Notes: a model not told the origin generated them from the letters alone. A stretch of 64,000 nucleotides of DNA from Symsagittifera roscoffensis (GCF_963678635.1 NC_087064.1:68250025-68314024); one strand, 5' to 3'. Positions 21,111 to 31,842 are shown, counted from the stretch's first letter. Numbers and translations: made by a program.

Positions 21111-21824
21111 GTGGGCCCTGATGCCATGACGTGTGCCAGCACCTGGGAGATGATGAATAGGACATTGGAAGCGTTCGCTACAAGGAACACTGACTCGAGT
21201 GAAAGAGGAGGTGGCAAATCCAGTAAAACTTTCAAGAAGCCAAACGAATTTGAGGATGACTCAGATGGATGCATCGACACATGGGTAGAAGTCATGAGAC
21301 TACATTTGGAACAAGACAACTTGAACGACGAGAGACAGGCCTGCACAGCGATACTCAGCAACTACGAAGGCATGGCGTTAAATTGTGTAGTTGCAAAGAA
21401 GGAAGAGGAACGTGACACTGCAGACAAGATCTCCGAGATATTGTTGAACCGATTCGGATCAGGAATGAAGGGTCACCAAGCTATGATGAGATTCGAAAAG
21501 AGAAGACAGAGGGATGATGAATCAATCGATCGGTTCCTGGATGATCTTGAGAGCTTGAGAAGAAGGAGTGATCCAGAAGAGTCAACAAACAGAAGGAACT
21601 TCAGCATCGCCTCGAAATTTATTGATGGTGTTAAAAGTGACGACTTGAGAACAATGTTGGCAACGTATTATACACTGTCGAAAGATAATGCACCGACTCC
21701 GGAAGAGATGCGGCAAAAATCAAGGGAGTACATGTTGATGAAACCAAAGAAGTACTCGTACTCAGAGAATAGGAACATGCAAGGGGGGGAGTCAACCACA
21801 GAGGTCGTCATGCTACAAGCCTAG
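21111..21824 (+). pseudogene. gag: Gag capsid domain (retrotransposon gag)
   Basis: A 237-codon open segment. DGCIDTWVEVMRLHLEQDNL followed by ACTAILSNYEGMALNCVV, ISEILLNRFGSG and FEKRRQRDDESIDRFLDDLE matches the helical retrotransposon Gag capsid fold that assembles the virus-like particle. The paralogous frame at 45500-46000 in the second element shares these blocks closely. The frame then shifts near 21785, at a run of Gs, so the CCHC knuckles lie in another frame. Confidence 0.8.
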
Positions 21825-21837
21825 AGATGATATGGAC

Positions 21838-22104
21838 AAACGCAGGTCATGCGCAAATTGTTGACCAACGGATCATCACGTGGCGGATTGCACGACGTAC
21901 AAGCAAGGCATGAAGAGTCTGGGAAATGCACTGAATGAGGAAGATATGAGCCAGACGGAGGAACATGAGTTCTACAGCGGCCTGATGATCAAGATAGGTG
22001 CGAGATGCTTCTTCTGCAATCAAGAGGGTCACTTCAGGATGGACTGTTCGTTGTTTTGGGAAGCAGTGAAGAACCAAAGTCACCGAAAACACAAGCTAAG
22101 CTAG
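21838..22104 (+). pseudogene. gag: Gag nucleocapsid: two CCHC zinc knuckles
   Basis: MDKRRSCANC then a stop, then DHHVADC forms the first CX2CX4HX4C knuckle, with a TGA inside it (about 21860). CFFCNQEGHFRMDC (22008-22049) is a complete second knuckle. Such knuckles bind the element's RNA for packaging. The stop would separate capsid from nucleocapsid in this copy. Confidence 0.78.
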
Positions 22105-22195
22105 CGCTGGCGGCGGTACAGATCACGAGGAATAGGCAAGCCGATTTTGAAACAAAAACTCGGAGGCACCGAGTGCGGAACTACCGACAAAAACG

Positions 22196-23356
22196 GTGAA
22201 GGCTGTAGCGCAAGTCAAGAATGCCATAGAAGCTGAGACCAGGAATTCTCTAGAAATTAACTATGAGAAAGCAGCTGCGGAGGCCATCAACAAAGTAAAA
22301 CAAGACCTAGCAACAAAGGAGATCGAGCAACGACTAAAACAGGAGATCGAAAGGCAAAAGTTAAATGAGACATTAAGTAGGTCAGTGCCAATGCCAGAAG
22401 CAGAAGTGGGAGCGACAAAGAGTGGAAATTGTAACACTCTAAAAATGGTGACTGGAAAGCCATTCGGCATAACAAAAATCGGAGCCAGGATAAAGTCGAT
22501 AATCATTGTGGGCAGTCATGTAACGAGAAACCTGAGTGAAGCAAGCGATCAGACGACAATGCATATTGATTTGTACGCAGATTACTTAAGTGCAAAAAGT
22601 CCGCAAACAATTTCTAGAGCCTTGAGGGCACTACTCACAAGAGGTGGTAGCAAATCAGTACGCGTCGAGAATAGGTACACGAAAGCCTATGGTCCTCATG
22701 AGGTGATGTTAAATATAGATGGAATAAACATCTACACGAAGACTATGATAACAAGCGACGAAGACCTAGCCGGACAGATCTACATGGGCAGGGAAGAACT
22801 GAAAGTGAGATCGATTGAACACTGTGCCATTTTGGAAGAGAATGCAATGCATATCGGGACAGAAGCGGACGTATCAGCACACGTGCTTGACATAAATGGT
22901 AAGAGGACTCAGTTACGCGGATTGCTGGACACGGGAGCGGTCTTGAGCGTTAAACCAATCGAAACTTGGGAGCAAATGGGCTTCAACAAAGACAATTTTA
23001 TAGACTCGAGAATTCGGCTGTCAGCTGCAAATAAAGGGGAACTGCGGGTATTAGGCAGGACACCGATAATAGTCCTAAGCTTGGGGGAACGCAACCTGTG
23101 GATGAGCTTTCTTGTGGTGGAAAACCTAGATGAGTCTGACAAAATCATTTTAGGCAGGGACTTCATCAAAATATTCGACGTAACAATTGATCTAAACAAT
23201 GCCATGTTCAGGATTCGAAATCCGGAAAGAAAGTACGTAATTAAACCGGTAAATTTCATAATGGCGAATAAAAATAAAGCACCGGTATTCTTGAGTAGGA
23301 GGATGAGATTGAAAGCAAACGAAGCTGCAATTGTAAGCTTGCGAATGAAAGTTTAA
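22196..23356 (+). pseudogene. pol: Pol N-terminus and aspartic protease (copy 1)
   Basis: 386 open codons. The first ~90 residues form a charged helix (AEAINKVKQDLATKEIEQRL). The retropepsin active site is RGLLDTGAVLSV (Asp codon at 22928-22930) and the second signature is IILGRDFIKIF about 75 residues later. It would cleave the Gag-Pol polyprotein. The frame ends with a TAA (23354-23356) that is absent from copy 2, which has TAT at the equivalent place. The downstream 60% lies in the duplicated unit. Confidence 0.8.
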
Positions 23357-23470
23357 ATTGAACTAAGTGACGACAAGCAAGTATGCATAGTTCTAAATCC
23401 AAATAATCAAAGCGCTGCTGTTTAAGGAAGATCCTTCTCGATAAATACGAGTGGTCTCTGTGTCAGTGTC

Positions 23471-23908
23471 TTGTTGAAGACTCTTGATATACCCATCACA
23501 ATCCAGAGGGGAAGGAAACTGGGATACGCTTTACCTGTGAAAAATCGATATGAAATGACTGAAAATGTAAAAGAGAATGAAGTTCTTGATTGTCCCAATC
23601 ATATGGACAAGATTTGTATCATGAGACGATTAAAGAAAATAAAAAATTCATCAGGTCTTGTGAAATCTCTTAAGTCAGAGACAGACGATGGAATTTCGAG
23701 CAGTTCGTATTTCCCAGAAAGACCCACACTAGAGGAAATGGAAATGGATAAACCAGTTTTACCTGAAATAGAGCACTTGAGGGGAAAGGTAACGGATGAT
23801 CAGCTCGAGGCCATCAAGGACGTACTAGAGAGGAACGAGGACGTTTTTTCGAAACATAAGGCAGATATTGGATGTTGTAATTTTGTTGAACATGAAATAG
23901 AGCTTTAA
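23471..23908 (+). pseudogene. pol: Protease-RT linker (copy 1)
   Basis: 145 open codons between protease and RT. EVLDCPNHMDKICIMRRLKK precedes an acidic hinge, and PEIEHLRGKVTDDQLEAIKD with EDVFSKHKADIGCC is the classic region before Gypsy RT (VFS...D.G...). A TAA at 23906-23908 separates it from RT. Confidence 0.7.
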
Positions 23909-23917
23909 GAGTCGGCG

Positions 23918-24667
23918 GTGCCGCACAGGGAGAGGGCGAGGCGTATGACCCCACACAAATCGGATGCATGTAGAAAAGAGATAGAGACCTTACTAGAGTA
24001 TGATATGATAGAACGATCCAAATCATCGTGGGCGTGTGGAGTGGTGATGGCCAAAAAGAAAGGCGACCAATTGAGGTTTTCTTGTGACTTTCGATACCTG
24101 AACTCCGGCACGGTGAAGGATGCCTATCCCATACCTAGGATTGATGAGAGCCTCTCAAAGTTAGGGGACGCAAAATTTCTTACGACTCTTGATTTAGGAT
24201 CAACCTTTTGGCAGGAACCACTGAAGAAGCAAGACAGGGATGAAACAGGGTTTGCTTGCGAGCTAGGGCTGTTTCAATGGAAGAGGATGCCCTTTGGACT
24301 TTGCAATTCCACGGCTACGTTTCAACGATTGATGGCACATGCATTGATAGGTGTAACGAAGAAATACAGCAACCTGGTAATGTGTTACGTGGATGACGTG
24401 GTAATTACGACACCGACACTAGAGGACCACATCGAGCGACTAGACGAGGTGTTCGCCTGCATGAAGAGATCGGGACTAAAATGCAAGCCATCAAAGTGCG
24501 AAATACTCAAGGACTCGATCAAATACCTGCGGAGGATGGTGGACAGACACGGCATCAGACCAGACCCAGATACAGTAGAAGCAGTTCTGACCTGTAAATG
24601 GCCAAAAAACGGAACATCAACTGATGAGCTTCTTGGGTTTTGCGAACTATTACAGGGAGTTCTTTAA
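23918..24667 (+). pseudogene. pol: Reverse transcriptase (copy 1, truncated)
   Basis: Residues show the RT order FSCDFRYLNS, TTLDLGSTFWQ (first catalytic Asp), RMPFGLCNSTATFQRLM and MCYVDDVVITT (YVDD, the catalytic Asp pair). It synthesises cDNA from the element's RNA. The frame runs out at the thumb (24667) and the sequence then jumps back to pre-protease sequence at the duplication junction, so this copy has no RNase H. Confidence 0.88.
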
Positions 24668-24859
24668 GGGCTATGCGGACAAAGTGTACCCGATGCAACA
24701 AGCGATCAGACGACAATGCATATTGATTTGTACGCAGATTACTTAAGTGCAAAAAGTCCGCAAACAATTTCTAGAGCCTTGAGGGCACTACTCACAAGAG
24801 GTGGTAGCAAATCAGTACGCGTCGAGAATAGGTAAACGAAAGCCTATGGTCCTCATGAG

Positions 24860-25582
24860 GTGATGTTAAATATAGATGGAATAAACATCTACACGAAGAC
24901 TATGATAACAAGCGACGAAGACCTAGCCGGACAGATCTACATGGGCAGGGAAGAACTGAAAGTGAGATCGATTGAACACTGTGCCATTTTGGAAGAGAAT
25001 GCAATGCATATCGGGACAGAAGCGGACGTATTAGCACACGTGCTTGACATAAATGGTAAGAGGACTCAGTTACGCGGATTGCTGGACACGGGAGCGGTCT
25101 TGAGCGTTAAACCAATCGAAACTTGGGAGCAAATGGGCTTCAACAAAGACAATTTTATAGACTCGAGAATTCGGCTGTCAGCTGCAAATAAAGGGGAACT
25201 GCGGGTATTAGGCAGGACACCGATAATAGTCCTAAGCTTGGGCGAACGCAACCTGTGGATGAGCTTTCTTGTGGTGAAAAACCTAGATGAGTCTGACAAA
25301 TTCATTTTAGGCAGGGAATTCATCAAAATATTCGACGTAACAATTGATCTAAACAATGCCATGTTCAGGATTCGAAATCCGGAAAGAAAGTACGTAATTA
25401 AACCGGTAAATTTCATAATGGCGAATAAAAATAAAGTACCGGTATTCTTGAGTAGGAGGATGAGATTGAAAGCAAACGAAGCTGCAATTGTAAGCTTGCG
25501 AATGAAAGTTTATATTGAACTAAGTGATGACAAGCAAGTATGCATAGTTCCAAATCCAAATAATCAAAGCGCTGCTGTTTAA
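24860..25582 (+). pseudogene. pol: Aspartic protease (copy 2)
   Basis: Duplicate of the protease with DTGAVLSV and ILGREFIKIF (Asp to Glu relative to copy 1). Upstream at about 24834 this copy has a TAA where copy 1 encodes Tyr. It reads 26 codons further than copy 1 (to YIELSDDKQVCIV...) before a stop shared by both copies. Confidence 0.78.
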
Positions 25583-25627
25583 GGAAGATCCTTCTCGATA
25601 AATACGAGTGGTCTCTGTGTCAGTGTC

Positions 25628-26065
25628 TTGTTGAACACTCTTGATATACCCATCACAATCCATAGGGGAAGGAAACTGGGATACGCTTTACCTGTGAAAA
25701 ATCGATATGAAATGACTGAAAATGTAAAAGAGAATGAAGTTCTTGATTGTCCCAATCATATGGACAAGATTTGTATCATGAGACGATTAAAGAAAATAAA
25801 AAATTCATCAGGTCTTGTGAAATCTCTTAAGTCAGAGACAGACGATGGAATTTCGAGCAGTTCGTATTTCCCAGAAAGACCCACACTAGAGGAAATGGAA
25901 ATGGATAAACCAGTTTTACCTGAAATAGAGCACTTGAGTGGAAAGGTAACGGATGATCAGCTCGAGGCCATCAAGGACGTACTAGAGAGGAACGAGGACG
26001 TTTTTTCGAAACATAAGGCAGATATTGGATGTTGTAATTTTGTTGAACATGAAATAGAGCTTTAA
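25628..26065 (+). pseudogene. pol: Protease-RT linker (copy 2)
   Basis: Duplicate of 23471-23908 with very few changes (for example HLSGKV instead of HLRGKV). It ends at the same TAA before RT. Confidence 0.7.
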
Positions 26066-26074
26066 GAGTCGGCG

Positions 26075-26824
26075 GTGCCGCACAGGGAGAGGGCGAGGCG
26101 TATGACCCCACACAAATCGGATGCATGTAGAAAAGAGATAGAGACCTTACTAGAGTATGATATGATAGAACGATCCAAATCATCGTGGGCGTGTGGAGTG
26201 GTGATGGCCAAAAAGAAAGGCGACCAATTGAGGTTTTCTTGTGACTTTCGATACCTGAACTCCGTCACGGTGAAGGATGCCTATCCCATACCTAGGATTG
26301 ATGAGAGCCTCTCAAAGTTAGGGGACGCAAAATTTCTTACGACTCTTGATTTAGGATCAACCTTTTGGCAGGAACCACTGAAGAAGCAAGACAGGGATGA
26401 AACAGGGTTTGCTTGCGAGCTAGGGCTGTTTCAATGGAAGAGGATGCCCTTTGGACTTTGCAATTCCACGGCTACGTTTCAACGATTGATGGCACATGCA
26501 TTGATAGGTGTAACGAAGAAATACAGCAACCTGGTAATGTGTTACGTGGATGACGTGGTAATTACGACACCGACACTAGAGGACCACATCGAGCGACTAG
26601 ACGAGGTGTTCGCCTGCATGAAGAGATCGGGACTAAAATGCAAGCCATCAAAGTGCGAAATACTCAAGGACTCGATCAAATACCTGCGGAGGATGGTGGA
26701 CAGACACGGCATCAGACCAGACCCAGATACAGTAGAAGCAGTTCTGACCTGTAAATGGCCAAAAAACGGAACATCAACTGATGAGCTTCTTGGGTTTTGC
26801 GAACTATTACAGGGAGTTCTTTAA
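26075..26824 (+). pseudogene. pol: Reverse transcriptase (copy 2)
   Basis: Duplicate of the RT with intact LDLGSTFWQ and YVDD motifs and RYLNSVTVKDAY, the more usual residue at a site where copy 1 has Gly. A frameshift near 26780-26820 puts the thumb (FLGFANYYREFFKGYADK) in another frame, which is the continuation into RNase H. Confidence 0.88.
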
Positions 26825-27345
26825 GGGCTATGCGGACAAAGTGTACCCGATGCAACAACTGATGAGACACAAGGGCAAGAAAATCACGTGGAACAATGCG
26901 GCAGAAGAGTCATTCCAGAGAATAAAAAAGGAGTTGTGTGAAGCACCGGTGCTAGGGATGCCAACGGAAAAAGGAATGTACATGCTTTCATTTTCATGCA
27001 TCGGTAGTAGCGATTTCTGGCATTCTCCATCAAGAGCAGGAGTGGAATAGGAAAACAGTCTTGAGACCAATAGCATACGGGAGTAAAGTCTTGAGTGATA
27101 CGGAGATGAAGTACGGGGCGCCCAAAGCAGAGATGTTCGCAGTGCTTAACTTTGTCGAAAAATACAGGGCATACCTAGGCAGCGAGCCGTTCAAGTTACG
27201 AGTCGACAACAGGGCACTCAGCTGGTTGAAAACGTACTCAATGAATCAAAGCTACATAGGGAGATGGATAGTTCGCCTGGATGGATAGAACATGATAATT
27301 GAGCATAGGACGAGAGACAAACACCAAAATGCCGATAGCTTGAGT
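26781..27345 (+). pseudogene. pol: RT thumb and RNase H, frameshifted
   Basis: FANYYREFFKGYADKVYPMQQL is the RT thumb/connection. RNase H follows: the first acidic block is destroyed by a frameshift near 26985-27000, then YGSKVLSDTEMKYGAPKAEM, FKLRVDNRALSWLK (the DNRAL catalytic Asp), and HRTRDKHQNADSLSKK (H...NADxLS, the last block) are clear. RNase H removes template RNA. A TAG at 27286-27288 breaks the frame before the last block. Confidence 0.82.
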
Positions 27346-28266
27346 AAGAAGACGGAATTCTACGAGAGACAGGAACAGAGGGAGGCGGATACGCCAGAAA
27401 TCAAAGATGGCTTCTCCTTCATGGATAAGGAAACGTATGATAGTCTTCCACTCACGAGATGGCTCGACAAGTCTGGCAAACCCATAGAAGATCACCCCGA
27501 ACTACCAAAGGAACGTCCAGAGAAAACAATCTTGAAAAGGACCCGAGGGATGCCAATGGTGATAATGCTCAAGTCAAAAACTGTGAGGGAGACACTCAAG
27601 GCAAAAGGCTATGATCTCAACCAAGTAGAAACGGGAAGAGCAGAGATAAATGAAGACTTGAGGAGATTACTCGAGAAACTGGCAGACGATAAACCTGTGG
27701 TACAAGAGAAGGGTGAAGAGGAACCAGAGGTCACGATATTGAGAAGAAATGAGGCGGATGGTAGCGAGGACTCCTCGAAAGAAAGAAAACCTGATGGAAA
27801 AGAAGTCGTGCAGTCATTGCTTGAGAGGATCTCGAGGACATACTTGAGCGGACTATGGCTAGGAAGAAGAAAGTAGCATTCAAGGAGGAGGCTGAACACC
27901 TGGGACTGAGTCAAGAGTCTGGGGAGTGGGACAATGCAGAGGAAGATGCTGAAGAAGAAAGTTTGTCCTGGGAGTGTGAAGAAAGGGATGAAGACTCAGA
28001 GAAAAGCAGCGATGACCAAGATAGTCTATGCATGATACTGGCAGAAGAGAAGATGAGGCACCGAGATAGTGAACTACAAACGGATCCCTCCTCAGAAACG
28101 TAAAATTTGGATCAGCATGAGGTGCGCGGAGGTGAAGAACTTGAAAGAATTGCAGTGTCAAGAAAACCGTTCAGGGAGCTATCATGCAACTCGAATTTCA
28201 GAACAAACCTGGTGCCAGAAGATGACAGGAAGATCTTGAGGAGGATAGTTTGCGTCAAGCTGAAAG
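27346..28266 (+). pseudogene. pol: RNase H-integrase linker, charged
   Basis: Two frames (27292-27876 and 27855-28103) followed by 28107-28337 encode Glu/Lys/Asp-rich sequence without a named domain. PLTRWLDKSGKP is conserved in the second element (49320-49360), so the linker is genuine Pol sequence. The frame change near 27860 may be mutational. Confidence 0.55.
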
Positions 28267-28614
28267 ATGACATCCAGTCCCGGAGAAATGAATGGTCAAA
28301 TAATGGCACGAATGGAGCACGTCAAGCCGAGATATAGGCTGTCGGATCTGATAAGAGCCCAAAAGAATGACAAGATGACAAGCAACCTCTCCAAATGGAT
28401 CCGGATGGGAGCCCAGGAGAAAGGAGAACTGGAAGAAGACAGCTACAAGATCTTGAGCCAGTTCTACAGGGAGAGGAAAGATTTGCTCTATCACACAGCT
28501 GATGGGGTGGTAGCATGCAGGAGAAAGGATGAGGAGAAGATACTACACAAGCATAATCTCATCATACTACCACGGTTGTACCAGACGGAGGTGTGATTCA
28601 GATCGCATGATCAA
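28267..28614 (+). pseudogene. pol: Integrase-preceding region
   Basis: KPRYRLSDLIRAQKNDKMTS then ILSQFYRERKDLLYHTADGVV is the helical strand region that precedes the Gypsy integrase zinc finger; RYRLSDL..AQK..D is also found at 50420 and 53342 in the second element. It ends at a TGA (28594-28596), just before HDQMGHQG. Confidence 0.7.
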
Positions 28615-29286
28615 ATGGGGCATCAGGGGATAGACAAAGTGCAACAGAGAAGACTGCACAGGTTTGACTGGCCGGGATTAAGAAAGGCCTGCGAGAGATG
28701 GGTGAACGCATGTCTGGCATGTCTACAGGTGAAAGAACCACGGAGGATGATGTTCCCACGCAAGTCCGTTGAGAGTTCGGAATACAACGAGGCTGTGCAG
28801 ATAGACCATCAGAAGATATGCATGACAGAGTCGGGGTATAACCAGATACTGGTCATAATAGACCACTTTACAAAGTTGGCGGAAGCAGTACCCTGTCAAA
28901 CAGCCTCAGCGGAGGAGACTTGTGACCACTTGATAACACATTGGATATCACGATATGGTTGTCCGATGACATTTCAGTCGGACAACGGCAAGGCCTTCGT
29001 GGGTGACCTGACAAAAGAATTGATGAAGAGGTCACACATTGCTCAAGCACACTCGACGACCTATCATCCACAGACCAATGGGTTGGTAGAGAGACAAAAC
29101 AGGACACTGGTCAACATGTTAAGGGTGTACTGCTCAAGATACATGACGGACTGGGACAAATACCTGCCACAGGTAGTAGGAGCCTACAACAGTACACAGC
29201 ACTCAACTACGGGCATCAGTCCTTTCATGATGTTGACGGGCAGGGAGAGAGCAATGCTTCTCAACGACTTACCATCCTCAGACTAA
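28615..29286 (+). pseudogene. pol: Integrase: zinc finger and DDE core
   Basis: HH-CC zinc finger residues are in HDQMGHQG (the first His lies just upstream of the stop) and CLACLQVKEP. The catalytic core carries Asp in VQIDHQKI, Asp in FQSDNGKAF and Glu in GLVERQNRTL, i.e. D, D, E with normal spacing. It inserts the cDNA into the genome, consistent with the 5-bp duplication. It ends in unrelated residues at 29286 where a local duplication starts. Confidence 0.88.
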
Positions 29287-29480
29287 CGGGTTAGTGTAGA
29301 GACAAAACAGGACAGGACGTTGGTGAACATGCTGAGGGTATATTGCTCGAGATACATGACAGACTGGGATAAGTACCTGCCGCAAGTGGTGCAGGCGTAC
29401 AACAGCACGCAACACTCGACGATAGGAATCAGTCCCTTCATGATGTTAATGGGCAGGGAGAGAGCAATGCCCGCCCCTAA
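29076..29480 (+). repeat. ~210-bp direct duplication inside integrase
   Basis: 29076-29277 and about 29291-29490 both encode NMLRVYCSRYMTDWDKYLPQVV...YNSTQHST.GISPFMML.GRERAM. The copies differ by more than the PR-RT copies do, so this duplication is older. The joint contains GGTTAGTGTAGAGACAAAACAGGACAGGACG, which ruins the frame at the catalytic-Glu helix in the second copy. Confidence 0.8.
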
Positions 29481-29515
29481 CGTTCTTTTACCCAGAATAC
29501 GAAGGGAAAAAGACG

Positions 29516-29827
29516 TTGCCTCAAGTTTATGTGAAGGAAGCGATCAAGAGACAACAGGAACTAAACGAGCTCTGCAGGAGGAATACGGCGCAAGCGCAAA
29601 TGAGGCAGCGGAAGAAATATGATGAGAAGATACTTCAAGCTAAACCGTATGCAGTAGGCCAATACGTCTGGGTGTTCCAGAATATTATACCTCCCAAGGG
29701 AGGACCATTCATGATCACGGAATTACACCAGCAGGGATGGCTCTACCGCTTGAGTACGGGGCGAGCAGCGCATTATGAAAACCTGAAGCCTCATGTCCCA
29801 TCTCCGGAGGACTGGTGCGTACCGTAG
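29516..29827 (+). pseudogene. pol: Integrase C-terminal GPY/F domain
   Basis: QMRQRKKYDEKILQAKPYAVGQYVWVFQN followed by KGGPFMITELHQQGWLYRL and HYENLKPH corresponds to the Gypsy GPY/F module, a small beta-barrel that binds DNA. It ends VPSPEDWCVP and stop. It is in a different frame from the core, because of the upstream duplication. Confidence 0.8.
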
Positions 29828-29830
29828 AAT

Positions 29831-30634
29831 ATGGAGGGACTAGAGTACCTGTTGGCAGAGCCAGCATGCGAAGTGAACGAAAAGGGCACCAGAAAAAAGA
29901 ATGATGGCAACAAGGACGTGAGCATGGACGATAATGAAAAGATAGAAGCAGGCTCAGATGCGGAATCCTTTGCAGAAGAAGACTGGAACGACCCGGAACA
30001 GGACGAAGTGCCAAAGTGGACGGAACCAGACTTGCCGATAACAGCAGGAACCATGAGTGGTAATCGCAAACGGACAGGCATGAGGTACAATAGGTACGGG
30101 GATGACTTCTTGATTGACAAGATACAGCCTGATGAATTAAGCGAAGAGTTACTGAGTGTAGGCGAATTGGTGGCAGACGATGAATGGAAAATTATCAACG
30201 ACAGCGAACATTACCCGCAGGAAGACTACTCCACACCAGAACAAAAAACAGATCTGGAGCAGAGCGAGATAAAAAGGAGGGAAAACACAAACTTGAGAAT
30301 ACTGGAGTGGATGCGCGATGTCAGGAGCAAAGGAGATGGAGAGCAAAGCATCCAGCAGGTCGACGTGTCAGCAGAAAAACACGTGAAAACGAAAGACCCC
30401 CTCTTCGGTGGGACAGCAACCGACAGGCCGCTCCAGATACCACCAGATAATTTAGACTCAGCATCATTGACGGGGACGTCGATAAACATTTTTGTCCGGG
30501 GAGTGGGGGTAGGACTTACCCACACCAAAAATTTGATGATAATGAAACTCAGAGAAGTGAGAGAGACCAGCGGGCTGGAACTGGATGAGGAAGAGGCCGA
30601 GCCTACCATAGGACGAAACTTCAAAACAAAATAA
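29831..30634 (+). pseudogene. Acidic linker protein after integrase
   Basis: 267 open codons starting four bases after the previous stop. Blocks are PACEVNEKGTRKKN, an acidic stretch, RYNRYGDDFLIDKI and TGTSINIFVRGVG. The same blocks occur in the second element (51590-51960 and 52190-52230; RKYNPYGEDFFVD and GVDGYFCPGS-like), so the segment is a conserved part of this element lineage and not noise. It leads directly into the macro-like domain. No enzymatic motif is visible. Confidence 0.65.
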
Positions 30635-31110
30635 TTTGATATACCCAATGAATTCTCGGAGAAAATCCTGATAACGGACAGCGACTTCATTTTGTCAGAC
30701 AGGACTAGCGCGATCTGTATAACGCCGGACATGAGCTTCAAATCGAGGCTAGAGGCCAACTTCAAGAGAAATATCAGAGCGTGAAATTTCTATTTAGACA
30801 GAGACCGGGGCTGGGAGGAATGGCTGCGCTTCCCCCATCAGTTTCCCAAGTCCCGGGTGAATACCTGTGCTTTCTGGTAACGAGGATCAATGAAAGGAAT
30901 ACGACAGATCCTGAGCACGTGATGTTGGCACTAACGAGGCTGAGAGACTTCATGGTTGAATGAGGGATAATGGAGGTCTCGATGCCGGTTTATGATCCAA
31001 ACAGGGGCAAATTGAGCCCAAGAGAGTTATACGCCTTCCTACACGTGGTCTTCGCAGAAACCGAGATAATGGTACACCTGCACAAGAAATACTACTTGAG
31101 TATCGCCTGA
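30635..31110 (+). pseudogene. Divergent macro domain (OARD1/TARG1-like)
   Basis: Read across three breaks (TAA at 30632, a frame change near 30780, TGA near 30961), this ~155-residue region follows the macro-domain order of OARD1: ITPDMSFKSRLEANFKRN (helix after the ADP-ribose-contacting strand), GLGGMAALPP, GEYLCFLVTRINERNTTDPE (the YYLITK strand), LALTRLRDFMVE, MEVSMPVYDPNRGKLSP and FLHVVFAETEIMVHLH. In OARD1 the catalytic loop reads MPRIGCGLD; here the Gly-rich part is replaced by YDPNRGK, so hydrolase activity is doubtful while a binding fold may remain. This comparison is from memory of the family. The second element has the same domain in the same position (52330-52660 and 54240-54640). 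Confidence 0.68.
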
Positions 31111-31578
31111 GTTACGGGCGGACAATGGAGGTCTCGAGTTAGGGTACATGGGGATCTCGAGTTAGGCACATAGAGGCGCGGAGCAGGTAGATGGATTTTA
31201 ATGCAATTGGCATGACAATTAAAATTTAAAGAGTTGACGGTGCTAAAACATGAAATGAATCTGCATGCTCTTAAAACTTCCAATTGAACTATTTTAGTGA
31301 AACAAATGGATGGATGATGTTTTAACCACAACAATGAGGGAGGGGGGTTTAGGTTAGGAGCAGAATATGGATTTTATTTTCAGATTGATTTGTAAAATTG
31401 AGTTGGCGACCTAGCGGCACTCATTTGAAAAGAAAAAGAAGGTCTTCAACAAGTTCACAATAGCAATATTCGGAGGGAGACATTTTTCAAGTTCTCAAGT
31501 TGATTGGTAAGGTAGTTCTCAAGTTGGTTGACAAAGTAGTTCTCAAGTTGGTTGACAAGGTAAGAACATCTAGAGATT
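31111..31578 (+). other. Spacer between macro and SGNH modules
   Basis: No convincing frame. It contains repeats of GAGGTCTCGAGTTAGG-type sequence (31128-31165) and three tandem copies of a 24-bp unit, AGTTCTCAAGTTGGTTGACAAGGT, at 31490-31563. It may be the 5' untranslated region of a separately expressed downstream frame. Confidence 0.5.
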
Positions 31579-31842
31579 GTGACAATGGCAGATCGCTTTT
31601 GGAAATCTTCGCCTGCAGCGCTCAAGAGACCTACGCTCGATGAGCTATTCAAACGCTTGAGGGATCTGGACTACACCCAAGTCGATGAGAGGATGGCAGT
31701 GATGTTGAACGCCATCCTGCAGTTAGAGGCGCAGGGTGAATGCAGAGGGTCAGCGACAGAGGCTGTTTTGATGGTTGGCTACACGACAGAAGGGATATCC
31801 AATCAAGAGCAGACCACATGGTTGTCCTGGAATATGGATTGA
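31579..31842 (+). pseudogene. Start of the SGNH-module protein
   Basis: 87 open codons from ATG (MADRFWKSSPAALKRPTLDELFKRLRDLD), helical and charged. It is the first Met-led frame after the spacer, so it may be the true start of the downstream polyprotein. The frame then breaks near 31840-32040. Confidence 0.45.

Larger units (their letters stand above)
22542..26856 (+). repeat. 2157-bp tandem duplication of the PR-RT region
   Basis: 22542-24698 and 24699-26855 are near-identical direct copies (constant offset 2157). The junction near 24690-24702 joins GATGCAAC from the RT-thumb region to AAGCGATCAGACG from the pre-protease region with a few bases of microhomology. The copies differ at a handful of sites, including private stops in each. 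Copy 1 therefore lacks the thumb/RNase H continuation and only copy 2 leads into RNase H. Confidence 0.92.
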
